From: Ignelater luminosus
Taxonomy: Eukaryota; Arthropoda; Insecta; Coleoptera; Elateridae
DNA: 64,000 nt
Assembly: GCA_011009095.1 (NCBI GenBank)
Contig: VTPC01090698.1
Span: 1-64,000, forward strand
Direction: 5' to 3'
The position numbers and the translations under genes were made by a program. A model generated the notes under the pieces. That model saw only the letters and a list, made by a program, of their open reading frames with translations, searched no databases and was not told the origin of the DNA. Position 1 is the stretch's first letter. Each line of letters opens with the position of its first letter. This document shows positions 1-11,531 of this stretch, piece by piece.

Positions 1-625
1 CTTACCAATAAATACTAAATATTCTTTTAAAAATCTAATTATTTTATACAATAAACGTGTAATATGACTATCAGCGTTCTTCCACTATTTGTTTTTGGCT
101 ATACGTCACTGCTCCCAGGTGATAACAATAACAAATCAACATAACCTAGCACTTAAGCTGTTTTTAAAAATCTGATTTCTTTTTCCGATGCTGGTGTGCA
201 TGCGCACTACGTTCATTCTATTATCTTCTTAGGTCAAGATGAGTTAAATTTCAAACATGTTCAAAATGATGAGCCGGCGTAAGCCAACCTAAGATGACCG
301 ATTGATGTAGTGAGAGAACGACTAAAAGATACGCTTGTTTGAGATTTTGACCTATCGCGACCTATCGAAGACAACCCAAGAAATAATTCTGTGAGAATCC
401 TGCCTAATTTGTGCTCAAACCACAGGCTCAAACTCTAACGAATAAATGGTGGTGATTGTGAACCATCGCACATTTGTGAACCAGCCACACATACAGCAAT
501 TTTACAACAGAGATCTGAATTACCGGCATAACAATGTAGTGTGGGTAGTGTCACTTTCGATTTTGAATTCTATTTGAAATTTAAACTGTAACCGTTTTGT
601 TGCAATTTTCGTGTTGTTATAATTG
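1..625. other. Upstream flank and 5' UTR of the PBK-like gene
   Basis: I see no coding region here. The stretch is AT-rich and ends in the non-coding first exon of the kinase gene, whose donor is at 626. The transcription start cannot be fixed by eye. No clear TATA box or repeat was recognised. Confidence 0.5.
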
Positions 626-704
626 GTAAGTCTTTATCAAGGAATGTAAATTCATTTTAATTTAATGCTGTATAAAACTTTGATTTTGTTTATTTACTTT
701 GCAG
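626..704 (+). other. Intron in the 5' UTR of the PBK-like gene
   Basis: A GTAAGT donor begins at 626 and a pyrimidine-rich tract ending in TTTGCAG closes at 704, 13 bases before the start codon. Splicing here joins a short leader to the ATG at 718. This is inferred from splice-site consensus only. Confidence 0.6.
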
Positions 705-717
705 ATTAACGAAAATA

Positions 718-1772
718 ATGGATTCCATGCAAACTCCTATTCGTAATCGACATAACCAAAATCCTGTAACAATTCCGCCTTCACCTTTTTTGAAGAAATT
801 AGGATACGGAACAGGTAGATTTTCTTTATTCTGTTTTAGCCCTAATATACATACATGTTTGTACTTGTTAATTAATTAGGTGTGGCTGTATATAAACTGG
901 AGAGATCACCCGTGGCCAATAAAATTCAGTCACCATGGGCCATAAAGAAACTTTTAAAAAGAAATATCATAAATACACAGTACGGCAAGCGTCTTAAAGA
1001 AGAAGCGAGCATTTTAAGAAAACTGGATCATCCGAACATTGTAGGATTTCGTGCATTTGTAAAGGCAAGCGACAATCAAGATTGTTTAGCTATGGAACAA
1101 TGCAATAATAGTTTGGGTGATATGATTGAGCAGCGCAATGAACTGAGTCTACTTGCATATCCTGCAAAAAATATTATGAGAGTAGCACTTGATATTTCTG
1201 AAGCTTTAAATTATTTACACACGCAGGCCCTGTTTTTGCATTGTGATGTAAAATCATACAATATTCTAGTTAAGGATAATTTTAGTATTTGTAAACTTTG
1301 TGATTTTGGAGTAACATTACCAATAACTGTGCATGGTGAAATCAACAGAGATAAAGCTGGAAAAGATGCTGAATATATAGGTACCAGACTTTGGATGGCT
1401 CCTGAAATTTTAAAGTATCCTCAAATTATAACCACAAAAGCTGATATCTATTCATATGGACTTGTTTTATGGGAAATGTTAGCTCTTTGTCCACCATGTG
1501 TAGATAGTTATGATGAGAGCATGTGTTTAACAAACGATCTTGAAGATCTCGATGACAGCATAACTTCTGAAAGTGAAGAAACTATTGAGAAGATGAACAA
1601 ATCTGGGTTTGGTAAACGTCCTGAATTACCAGCTCAAGATTTTGATGATTCATACAAGTATGTTTTGGAAATATTCCATTGCTGTACAGAAGAGAATCCT
1701 GCTAATCGACCTTCTGCACAGGATTTAACGATCAGTATTCCTGAAATGAATAAAGTTCTTGGCTTTGATTAA
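718..1772 (+). CDS. PBK: PBK/TOPK-like mitotic serine/threonine kinase (exons 718-814 and 880-1772)
   Basis: The product is 329 residues (the human enzyme is about 322). Exon 1 (718-814) encodes the N-terminus with a T-I-P-P-S-P-F segment and the glycine loop LGYGTG. The intron 815-879 is GT-AG, and exon 2 restores GTGVAVY in frame. Kinase landmarks: the ATP-binding Lys in SPWAIKK (about K55), EAxIL of the C-helix, catalytic loop HCDVKSYN (Asp about 155), DFG (about 174), APE in WMAPEIL (about 207), and the family-specific acidic insert followed by RP near the C-terminus (CTEENPANRPSA). PBK is a MAPKK-like kinase active in mitosis. The order of motifs and the PxSPF-LGFGTG start are those of PBK rather than of generic kinases. 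The ATG at 718 was chosen because it follows the 5'-UTR intron directly and opens the conserved N-terminus. Nothing looks broken. Confidence 0.93.
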
Positions 1773-1967
1773 AAATGAATTCAGAAGCAATAATCGTTCT
1801 ATTTTTATAAATATTTCATAGTTTGTATTCTTTGTGATTTATAGTTATTTCTTATTTGTTTGCCTAGAGTAATTTGGTTTAGACGATAGGAAATATCTAC
1901 CGCTATTTATATTATATAAAATAGGTATTAAAAGAAAGTGAATACGTGATGTATATTTTTCCTCTAA

Positions 1968-1973
1968 AATAAA
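1968..1973 (+). terminator. Candidate poly(A) signal of the PBK-like gene
   Basis: AATAAA lies about 195 bases after the stop codon, in an AT-rich stretch. It is the first canonical hexamer well placed for the kinase transcript. Confidence 0.5.
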
Positions 1974-2218
1974 AGTTATTTGCAATATAATAATAATAAT
2001 AAGCTATATGATGGTGTTAACATTAGTCTTACTCTATCATATATTATTTTTTCTATATTCTCCGAGGAGAATTACGATCTTCCTGTATCATTTGTTTCTT
2101 AGTTTAGAAGGAGTTAATGAGTCCCAGAAAATAGAAAACTCCAAAGTTTCTTCTTTTTGCTGAGGAAAATAAAAACAATTTGTCTTTCCACAATATTTCT
2201 TTTATGCCGGGTGTAGTA

Positions 2219-2545
2219 AATTTTTAATGTCCAATTATTTGCTCCTCTTAATTATTTTAGAGCAAACGTGTAGGTTTTTTGTAGAGGGGAAATTACTGTA
2301 TCTACACTTTTATTTTCCTTTCCTAAAACAAAAAATTATAAAACAAATGTCTAGTTTTACTACAATCAGATAACAAAAAAAGAACTGATTGTTGTAAAAC
2401 TAGACGTATTTTAAATTTTGGAAAAGGAAATAAATAAAAAAAACTACAGAGACAGTGATTTTTTTTCTTTACAAAAAACTCATTTATACTTGTGTTCTAA
2501 AATAATTATAATTTGAAAGGAGTAACTAATTGGACATAAAAAATT
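2219..2545. mobile_element. Foldback MITE, 327 bp, flanked by TA
   Basis: The two halves are imperfect reverse complements of each other over nearly their whole length, with the turn near 2365-2385. The ends read AATTTTTAATGTCC and, on the other side, GGACATAAAAAATT. A TA dinucleotide flanks each end (2217-2218 and 2546-2547), as for Tc1/mariner-type insertion. No coding capacity. Arm divergence is roughly a fifth, so it is an old copy. Confidence 0.7.
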
Positions 2546-2611
2546 TATTATTGAAATCTGTATGATGCGTTATCTAATTCTACACTATAATACACTGGTG
2601 TAACAACTAAT

Positions 2612-2649
2612 TAAGGGCCCCCCCTGCAAGAATGTATATGGGGCCCTTA
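2612..2649. repeat. Short palindrome with TAAGGGCCCC arms
   Basis: A perfect 10-bp inverted repeat (TAAGGGCCCC and its complement) is separated by 18 bases. It could be a much reduced transposon remnant or a chance hairpin. Confidence 0.3.
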
Positions 2650-2699
2650 TTGTAAACATATAAATAAACGTTTTTTGGCAGTTTCATTTTTCACAACTT

Positions 2700-3560
2700 T
2701 AAAATGAATGATTCTTTTATTTCTATAGAAACTGGAACTGAATTAGGACCTTTGATCATTTTTGTTGTATCTCGAGCGGTATCCATAATGACTAAGAAAA
2801 ATGGAGCATCTCTAGTTTCAGCTTTTATGTTATAAATTATAGTCGAACCTATTAATTCAATGACTTCATTCTGGATTTCTTTTTACTGTCATCTTTTAAA
2901 TAATTTTTTAAAATGGGATCATATTTAGCCAGCAAATGCGAAATAAGACAGAAAGTTTCCACCTTTACCTAATATTGCTGCTTTTTTTGTTTCGTGGTGT
3001 CCTCAAAGAGCCATGTTACATGAACACAAAGTGATTATAATGTCAACGAATCTTTTTATTATTTCTTTCTGAATATTGAGACTTTTTTGCATCAAATGTT
3101 TGTATGGTTTTACCAGTTTTCCATGCATCATAAATTAAACAAGCAGTTAATTGAGCCAAAAAATTTTCATGTTCTAAAATTTTTTTTAGAAAGACCTTTC
3201 CAATCAATTCTTATAATGCTTACTATTTCGATCTGCAAACAACCGCACCGGTTCACAATAAGAAACATCTAATTGTCTAGAATAACATAACCAATATCTT
3301 GGTAAGGATTGCCTGCATTTTGTACTATAATAATATTTTTGTGAAAAAAACCATTTACTTTCAGGATCTGTTACAAATGGTCCACTGGGTTTACATTGGT
3401 CCATATAATAAAATCTTTTTTTCTCTTCATCCCTAAGTCCATCCACAGGATATAAAAACAGTCGGATAAAAATAATTCTCTTTGAGTGTTTTCCCCGTTT
3501 TCACCACTTTCCTCATTTTTTCTGTCTAGAAATAGCAATACCTATCAATTTAATTAAGTT
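2700..3560 (-). pseudogene. Decayed hAT-type (ZMYM/TTF zinc-finger) transposase remnant
   Basis: On the minus strand, 3446-3204 reads as a TTF-type zinc-finger segment: CKPSGPF, then SLPRYWLCYSRQLDVSYCEP and RLF, close to the family pattern WLEYS-DAAFCFPCRLF. Downstream frames continue the same type of protein (HENFLAQLTACLIYDAW, then FFLVIMDTARDTTK, which resembles the DE-S-D stretch of these transposases), but with many stops and frameshifts. The C-terminal dimerisation part is not seen. The call rests on motif memory of ZMYM1/ZMYM5-like insect transposases and the subfamily is uncertain. Confidence 0.5.
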
Positions 3561-4384
3561 AATAAACAATTTGTATGCTGATGTTATCTTCTTTAATAGA
3601 ATCTAAATGTAAATTGCCGGCAGATTGAGAACATGAAGGTTTTGGATCGAGCTGTAAAATATTTCTAATTTTTACCCACACAGCATTATCGCTTGTCCTT
3701 ATCCTTGCCACAGCAATTGAGAATATAAGTAAAGATGGTAGTGCAGAAACTAGGCCCTATCAGCTTGGTCAGCTTCACACTTCCATCCACAGAACGCATC
3801 CACCCATCTTCCACGAACGGCTTTCTACAGCAGGGGCACTTTTTAACCCCTTTGTATATATATGTAACCCAGCAAGCAGTAGTTGCAGAATATCCGCGAT
3901 AGTTATTTAGAAATATTTTAAATTCTAAAAATGCAATGCCCATGTAGTTTATTAAAACCATTCTTAAATATTTTTTTCACATTAAATAAAAAATTTAAAA
4001 AATTGTTTATTACATCCTGATGCTAGTGACAAGTATTGTATTCAAACAGTACAAAATTGGTGTTGGTTTATATACAATTTGTGAGGATCATATTTTCACA
4101 AAAAAAATAATTAACTTGGTTGGCTAAATGTGGAAAATCGTTGGAACTATCAATTAAGATCATTCATATATTCTCTTAATAGTACATTCAAATCTTTTTC
4201 TATATCTCTTAATTCTGACTTAATGCCTACAGTACCTTATTTCAAAGAAGTCTTAGATATAATGCAGTCAAGTTTTACAACTCCATTCGTCTGAATACAA
4301 AAACTAAATTTAGATTCTTTTAAACAATAATATAATCATATAGTATGTAGAGGCACCAAATCAAAAGATGCACGTCATCATGAT
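3561..4384. other. AT-rich intergenic stretch, no gene recognised
   Basis: A minus-strand reading frame at 3686-3961 has a CPCC pair but matches nothing I know and lacks support. Otherwise I see nothing. Confidence 0.3.
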
Positions 4385-4910
4385 ATAATGACAGCGCCTT
4401 TGAGTAAGAAATTTATACTGTTTATTTATAGTTCTGGAAAGATTTCCAATTTTGGTTTTATTTCCTTTGCTTTCTTTCTTTTCACATCCCTTTGTATATT
4501 TCTGTATCTCTTTTTCCTTCTGCATGAGATCATTGTTTATATAAATTATACTGTTACATGTGTTAGGTTGTTCTTAGCCTTCAGTATTTTGATTTTTTTC
4601 CATTTCCATCATGCATGTTTGTCTCCAATTTTCTTTGCATTTCTGATTTTTACTTTGTTTTTCGGTGTGACTGATATAATCCTCTAGCTCATATTTCAGG
4701 TCTTTGTTATTTTCCGCTTGCAGTGTATATCCAGTTATTATCTGGTTATTCGTCTTCTTCTCTCTTTCTATGTAGTTGTTCCACCTTGGAATCTAATTTT
4801 TCAATTTTTCTGTATACGGCTATATGGTTTTTAAGATCCTTGTTTTCTTTAGTATTTTTCCTATTCTTCTGTCTATGTACTTCGAAAACTTGAATGTAAG
4901 ATCATGTATA
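4385..4910 (-). pseudogene. 5' (coiled-coil) fragment of a non-LTR retrotransposon
   Basis: Minus-strand frames give a Lys/Glu-rich coiled coil (IEKLDSKVEQLHRER), then pieces such as AENNKDLKYELEDYI, GDKHA and YINNDLMQKEKEIQK. This order is typical of the N-terminal part of insect endonuclease/reverse-transcriptase LINEs. Stops and frameshifts are frequent, and no endonuclease or RT follows within this piece. It may be the 5' portion of the same family as the copy at 11.8-14.1 kb. Confidence 0.45.
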
Positions 4911-5660
4911 TAAAATTAAATTTAATGCTATCACTTTTAAATTATTTTGTTGACAAAAAACTTTTTTTGTTAAGAATTATTGACTGTCAACAGTAGGTAA
5001 TTATTCAAGAATGGTACGCTTCAATAAGTTCACGAATAGATACATGCAAACAAGATTTTCCTTTTCTTGCCAAGTTTGTTATAAGTCAAACAAATCCTAA
5101 AACTAGAATAGGTAGGCCATATGTAGAATTGAATGATCAAAAGGGTTAATAACCAAGTTAGAAATAAATAAAATTCAATAGATTTGAGATATATAACCTC
5201 AGAACTTCAACATTTTCCAAATTTCCATCTTTTTGGAGCTTATTTGCAAATGAAATTGTAGAATATAATAATTGCCATAAATACTACAATTAGTATGTAT
5301 GCTATCAATTTACAAAATTTTGCAGAACTATCTTGTAAATATTGTGAAGTCATGCAATAATATTGGTTTTAATATTCTGGGAGATGGGACATCTAAATTC
5401 ACATCTGGAAGATAAGATTGTTGATCCAGAGTGTACATCATAACTGCAGGCCCCTTTCCTCATATTCATATACCAATCAAGGAATACCCACCAGTGCAGG
5501 AATATTTGCAACTCTTTTAAGAACAAGGTTTAAGATGAATATATATTCTGATGCTACTGTTTTTAATTACCGGGTAAAAAAAAATCTTATATATGCTGGT
5601 CTGTATGATGCACGTGAGATTCTTCTACTTTCCAATAAGGTAAGCCCCCTTACCTCTTAG
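4911..5660. other. Intergenic AT-rich stretch
   Basis: No coding region or clear repeat structure was recognised. Short open frames here have no family signature. Confidence 0.3.
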
Positions 5661-5664
5661 TGAG

Positions 5665-5795
5665 GAATTGTTTATAGTACATGTCAAACCTTTTTGTCCG
5701 ATATAGGATTAAACAGCTAGAATTTAAATTCATATTTATTTTTCAATCACGTCACACTGAGGGCCGTATTCTTTGCCAGTTCTTAAGAGCATTCG
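5665..5795 (-). repeat. Dispersed repeat, copy 1 (empty insertion site for the element at 11143)
   Basis: The reverse complement of this stretch matches 11131-11142 plus 11532-11640 closely. It contains the uninterrupted sequence GAATGCTCTTAAGAACT, where the second copy is split at TTAA by a 389-bp foldback element. This is a pre-insertion allele of the same repeat. Confidence 0.7.
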
Positions 5796-5799
5796 ATAC

Positions 5800-6640
5800 C
5801 CTTCGATGCGGGGTTGCATACTTTGGGGTGTACAGGGAACAGCAGTTGAGCTGACGAGAAAGGGCGGTAACAAATCTTCTGTTGTCTCACTTACTTTGTT
5901 GCTGTACCGTATACTACTACTTATACTTGAGTTTACTTTATGAAAGTAGAAATAAAAGCATGAAAATAGAGTAACCATTTTTTAAAATAGTTTTCAACTA
6001 AAGATTTTCTTGCATTATCATAGATTTAAATTTTGAATTAGCTTTTCATACTTTATTATGGTTTTTTTTTTACTTTGTAATATGAAAACAATGCAAGACT
6101 ACTAGTTTAAATATTTTTGTTTATACTTAATAATAACCTTGAAATAAGTTATAAAACTACATTATAAATAGTGACCATGGTTCGAAGCGTTATTTGAAAG
6201 ACGGCTTTCAGAAAGAATAATATTTTTTACAATAAAGTTTTAGAATAAAATTTAACAATAACAGCTTAGTATGATTTAAAGATTGTTCAATTAAACCCGC
6301 AAGGTAAAATACAATAACATTATGCATGGAAATCTGTAGGTGCATAAAAGAACCTTATTTGTATAACTAAGGTTCAAAGATGTAGAAACAATAGATTTTC
6401 ATTACGTTTTTCCTACTTTCGTTGTTTTTGTTTTTAATTGCACATTGAGATACCCAAGTCTGAAGACCAGCATAAAATATAAAAATTCTAGATACCGATC
6501 GCTAACCATGCTCAACTGAAGCATTAATTGTGAATAAATTAGGAACTTTATTTGATCTTTCTACTAAAGGGTATTAGAAGACAAGAGACGTTACATCCGA
6601 AATTCGTAATAAACAATATAAAAAAATCATTTTATAAAGC
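5800..6640. other. Intergenic, no gene recognised
   Basis: AT-rich sequence with no supported coding frame on either strand. Confidence 0.3.
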
Positions 6641-6800
6641 TTTATTTATACAAAAATTAATAAACGTAAAATGCATTTATAATGTATTTTACTACATTTA
6701 TTTTATTTTAAACTGTGAGTAACACCTTGATCCATAGGTTGCAACTTTGACGTTGTGTTCGCGGACATCAAAAATACTAATTTAATTTTTTGCATATTTT

Positions 6801-9017
6801 TTACATCTCGATGCGCGGGGCAGTTATCAACAAGTAATAGAATTTTCTTTTTTGTCTGCTTAAGCTAACATCCCACCCCTTCAATTTGTTTGCAAAAATT
6901 GCAGAAGTCATCCAAGCCTTCTTGTTAGCCGTGTAGTTTACAGGCAGACTTTTTACATTTTTAAAACATTGCGGTTTCAATGATTTGCCAATTATTAGTA
7001 GTTTTCCTTTTACTGTGCCTGATAAATTAGTACAAACGAGAATAGTTTGACAAGACTTTTGGGAATAGTTCATTATACCTGGTGGTCTATTATAAACAAG
7101 TTCGCTGCAAGCAACTTCTACTGTAGTTATATACATAATTATAAAAAAATAATCGTCTGAATAAACAAAAATGCAATGGATGTCCAACTCTGAAGAGATA
7201 TTCTCGTCTTCACTGTTATTTCTGGATGGGTTTCTTATCTGAAGACCTCTACAATGTCGAGGATCAATGATTTCTGGTAACAAGCAATTGTAGTAAAATA
7301 TTTTTAGTTTTGGTAGCATTTGTTCCCAAAAAGCTTCATCACGATGTATCTAAAAATAGAATTTTGAACAGTTATGGATATTTTATGTGTAGTATACAAA
7401 ACTGACCTTCTGTACTAACATGCCTTTAGGAGACCATACTACAAAATTACATATACTTTTATTTGCTATTTGAAGCTGCCCTTGTATTTGATAGAAGTAG
7501 TTATGGCTTTTCTTTAACTCCATTTTATTTTCTGCGTTTATAGTGGCAAATTTATTTTTTTTCCTTAATAGCGTCTAAGGGATGCAACTTTGAGGCAACA
7601 GATGGGCATTTTACATCAATCAATTCTCCGGTTTTTGTTACTATACCGTCTGGACTAGCGGTCAAAAAACTATTATTAAGATCAACAAACAGTCCACAAG
7701 ATTCCACACAAACCGAAAATTCCTCTTGGAATTGGTGTAATGTAAACGGTTCGTGTTCTAACCCATATTTCGTGTGTTTGTTGCCTGCGAAATTACTGTA
7801 AAGAAGGCTCTTTACAGTATTTTGACACGACGTTGATTGCCGCATTCTACAAATAATCCCGAAATTAGATGCCGTAATTCGGGTGGATCTTTCCTGTTTC
7901 CACAACTGGTTACTATTTTGCTCACGGGTATTACACTCAAGTTGTTTAATCTCTTCGGGCGTCTTTTTAAGTTTATCTAGAAAAACAGTTGTTTTTTGCT
8001 TTAATTCTTTTGCACCCATGTCGCCCATGCCTGTGGGACTTGTGTCTACAAAGCCGTAATCCAAATACTTTTCCAGTTCGTTGTCCAATGATACACGCCT
8101 AATTGACATGTAAAAGATTGGACTGTGCCATTAAAATAATTCCCATGCATTTATGCTAATTATGATGTAGTTTTAGTTTTGGGAAAACGTTTATATAGTA
8201 TTGTACTTACAACACCCGATGCTGCATCATAATTTACATTATACGAGCGTTTACACCAAGCTCCATCCGTGACAACAGTTAATAAAGGAATGCCTTCTTC
8301 ATCAACATCGCCCGATACAATGGCAAGAGCTGCTTCTTCTTTACCGGCTTCCTCGATTGTTTGTAAAGCAGTTTTACAAATGACTTCTGCTACTGATTTA
8401 TGACATCTTCGATATGTTTTGCCATCATTTCTTCGCATTGAGAATAACCAATGCCTGTAGACACCGCTGCCAGAGTTGTAGCTAGATTTACACCCATATC
8501 TTTGGTGCTTCTGTCCAGTACGTCTGTTTCTAATGTTTGCTCAAGTCCACACATTTTACATTTTAGGTGAAAGATACTTATAAGTCCAACTGTTCTTTCT
8601 TTCGTCAAATACATATTGGTGATGTTGCAATTAAATGGTTCGTGCCCTACACTACTGTTGAAAATCTGCTTGAATAAATGTTCTACATTAACTATACGTC
8701 TACCACAAACTTCCAGATTGTCACTTGTTAACGTCATCGATTCATTTAGAACAGTGGCAAACAACTCTGACTCATCAATTTTGTTCGAACTGAAACATTC
8801 TTACTAAATATTAAATTATTCTTGATAATCACATTAGACAATCATACCTCATCTGATTGTCATGACCGCTACTACAATCTGTATTATTTATTGTACTACT
8901 GCTAGTTGCGACGTCTGCATCTGAAGTACTTGCAATAGGTGCAACTGGGGTACTCACAAGAAAACTAAAACAATTCAACGTTCGTAAACTGATCTGGCAG
9001 CAGTCGCCACCTATCAT
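6801..9017 (-). pseudogene. Mutator-like transposon gene with C-terminal YqaJ-type exonuclease domain, broken
   Basis: The reading starts with ATG at 9017. A 58-bp GT-AG intron (8847-8790) joins NQM to SSNKIDESELF in frame. Next comes the insect Mutator-like transposase signature (GRRIVNVEHLF, then IFHLKCKMCGLEQTLETD with its CxxC, then GIGYSQCEEMM). A frameshift near 8400 is followed by AGKEEAALAIVSGDVDEEG and VTDGAWCKRSYNVNYDAASG, which holds the first catalytic Asp. The rest of the DDE core is missing. From 8109 the YqaJ-like nuclease follows: GLEHEPFTLHQF, TASPDGIV, ELIDVKCP and YFYQIQGQLQIA, reading past the open frame through 7420; an intron probably leads to 7319-6801. YqaJ nucleases resemble phage lambda exonuclease. 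Their association with this transposase type is known in insects; the deletion is what I infer here. Confidence 0.65.
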
Positions 9018-9312
9018 TCTATATTCAATACCTTATTGAATTCGCAGATCTTACGCGATGCGTGTCATCATTTCTCACAGTATCACTAGCAGTTGTAACA
9101 GGTGTAACTGGGGTACTCACGGAAAAACTAAAACAAATCAACGTTCGTAAACTGATCTGACAGCAGTCGCCACCTATCATTCTATATTCAATACCTTATT
9201 GGACTCGCAGATCTTACGCGATGCGTGTCATCATTTTTCACAGTATCACTAGCAGTTGCAACAGATTCAACTGGGGTACTCTCGGAAAAACAAACAAATC
9301 AACGTTTGCAGA
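8895..9312. repeat. 163-bp tandem repeat, about 2.5 copies, over the 5' end of the Mutator-like gene
   Basis: The marker AACTGGGGTACTC occurs at 8943, 9106 and 9269, exactly 163 bases apart, with the intervening sequence highly similar (only scattered differences). Each unit holds the start codon region and first codons of the transposon gene, so its promoter and 5' coding end are multiplied. The last copy loses similarity after about 9312. The period is not a multiple of three. Confidence 0.85.
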
Positions 9313-9348
9313 GCTGTTTGAAGAACATTACAGTGTTTCAATGTTTAA

Positions 9349-10254
9349 CCCTTATCCGGTCAAGGTGGGTCCAGTGGAACCGGGGCCCATTTTACTTTGG
9401 CATAATCTAAAATATTCGTCTTAGGGGAATTAGCCCATATTAGATTTCGAAGAATGTTCAAAATAATTTTGGGAAAAGTTATCAAAAGCAATGGAAACAA
9501 GATAATGAACACGGCCTAGAACATTTTGGGAAGAATTGAATAGAAAGGAATTGATGCAGCAAATATTATATAAATCTAATGTAAGTAATTGTAATAAATT
9601 GAATAATCTATTAATAAAAATAAAGTTAATAAAATTTATATAGAAAAACTGTGTTTTAATCTAGTCTCCCTATTTATTAAACAACCCTTAATTACGGTGA
9701 TTTATGGTTTTATGAATATTGTAGAATACAGAATTGTGAAATTGACTGACTTGATATTTTTTAGATGTCATTGTACCAAAATACGAAAATATACTGACCC
9801 TTTATAAAAATTGCAAATGTTAGAAGTTTTCAAAATAGTTTAGAAAAGGTGTTTTGTATGTTTGGGGATACTAAATAAAAATCCAAGGCTAATTGATACT
9901 TTTTCTTGTGCGATCTTTTGAAGACATGAATTTAGCAAAAGTCACGTAGAAGGTATAAAATATATGACGGTAGAAAAATTATAAAGAAATGAAGAATACC
10001 CAATACAAAGATATGGTTTTTATGATGTGATCTTTTGGCGCTTCCTTCCGCTGCCCTTCTAGGTAAATTAGGTTATACGATTTTGAAGAATTATATCCAA
10101 CCAGAGAAATCTTAAATAAAACAGATAAGAGCAATATTTGTTTTATTTTACTTAATTACCCGTGTATGCAATATAACAAAAAGTACCACACAAACTTTAT
10201 AATGCAAAGGGCCTTGCCCGGTAGCGTAGTTAAAATACGTTGCTCGGATAAGGG
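9349..10254. mobile_element. Possible piggyBac-type non-autonomous element, 906 bp
   Basis: The left end reads TTAA then CCCTTATCCGGTCAAGG, followed by GTGGGTCC and a GGGGCCC block, a style known from piggyBac ends. The right end is CGGATAAGGG followed by TTGA, which would be TTAA with one change. Ten terminal bases match as inverted repeats, and inner sequence matches poorly. No transposase inside. The pairing of the two ends is tentative. Confidence 0.4.
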
Positions 10255-10261
10255 TTGAACG

Positions 10262-11095
10262 TGTCTAATAGGTACCTTGTTTGATTTTTTTTGCCAGAGA
10301 CAAAACTTCTTCATCGTGTCTTTTCTTCCGCAAAGCTCTAAAATCATTTTATATAAAATATAAATTGGGAATGTATTCTATAATCAGAGTAAATATGCAT
10401 TAAGTTATTCAAAGAAAATGAATGGATTTAATTCTTTTGAACCTTATAACGTTACTATATTATGAGTTTATGACTTATAACTTCATAATAGTTACAAATA
10501 AAATGCATACATGATAATGATATGTGTAATTTTTATAATACTTCATCATCAATCTTCTACGATTTTTTCTCGATGCACCTAATGTTTTCGCTTTTCCTTT
10601 CGATAACTTTTCTACTAACGTATACTTTTCCATTTTTTAAAAATAAAATAAACGATAGAAAACACTTCTTCAATACTACTCCGTCAACAAAGAGCTGTCA
10701 ACAGTTGTTTTTTTTTAAGAAATACGCGGGTTTCGGAGCGAGGCAATTGACCATTTATTGGCCTCCCCAACATGTATAAGGACAACCCCCTACTGTAAAT
10801 TTAGTCGTAGTTAAAGTTTTTGCCGGTTGTTAGAGCCACTACACAATAATGAAATATTCAAAATTAATCTTTAACTAAATTAATTATTTTCTTAAATTTT
10901 TAAATAATGTTTTGACTGGGTTTACATATTTTTGTGTATATTTTATTGGACAGTCAATGGTTTCCTATTTAAAAACGGTTTTATTGTTTATAAATCCTTA
11001 TTTAAATATAAATAAATTTTTAAAGACTTTCCAATATACAAGATACAATCAGCAATTCACTTTTAAAATTTTAACTCTTTACCATTATTAGTTAC
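10262..11095. other. Intergenic AT-rich stretch
   Basis: Several short open frames are present, none with a recognisable domain. No repeat structure was seen. Confidence 0.3.
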
Positions 11096-11142
11096 AAAAT
11101 TATTCCCAGATTACTGTATCATGCTGTATTGAATGCTCTTAA

Positions 11143-11531
11143 ACGAAGATGCATATTGTAGTAACATAAAGTAAAATACAAACTACGGACGTGTCACGCG
11201 AATATCGCCAGACAGCTGAGTCAAACACTGTTGACAAAAGGGTCATTTTTCCAAAAGCATCTTATGCACTTACGGCTGGTTGTAGCTCAGCAGGGTTCAG
11301 CAGTTCTCAAAAGTTTTTTCGATAATTCTATTGCCGTAGCTACATTATTTGTTTAAATGTTTGAGAACTGCAGAACACTGCTCAGCTACAATAATCACTA
11401 AAGTACCTAATGCTTTTTCTGCAAAAATGATCTTTATATTAACAGCATTTAACTCAGCTGTCCGGTCAATATTCGCGTGACATGTCTGGAGCTTGTATTT
11501 TACTTTCTGTTACTACAATATGCGACTTCGT
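11143..11531. mobile_element. Foldback MITE, 389 bp, flanked by TTAA
   Basis: The arms (about 170-190 bp each) are inverted copies: ACGAAG-TGCATATTGTAGTAAC at the left, and its complement ending in CTTCGT at the right. TTAA flanks both sides (11139-11142 and 11532-11535). The homologous repeat at 5665-5795 has a single TTAA at this place, which shows directly that TTAA is the duplicated target. TTAA targets are characteristic of piggyBac transposases, although the ends lack the usual CCC. Confidence 0.8.

Noticed and set aside
3686-3961. 91-residue minus-strand frame with KKCPCCRKPF
   Set aside because: The CPCC pair alone is not a domain, composition changes along the frame, and I know no family that fits. 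Not listed as a gene.
4388-4687. Phe/Leu-rich plus-strand frame resembling a membrane protein
   Set aside because: It is the antisense of the Lys/Glu-rich LINE coiled coil, whose complement is read as Phe/Leu codons.
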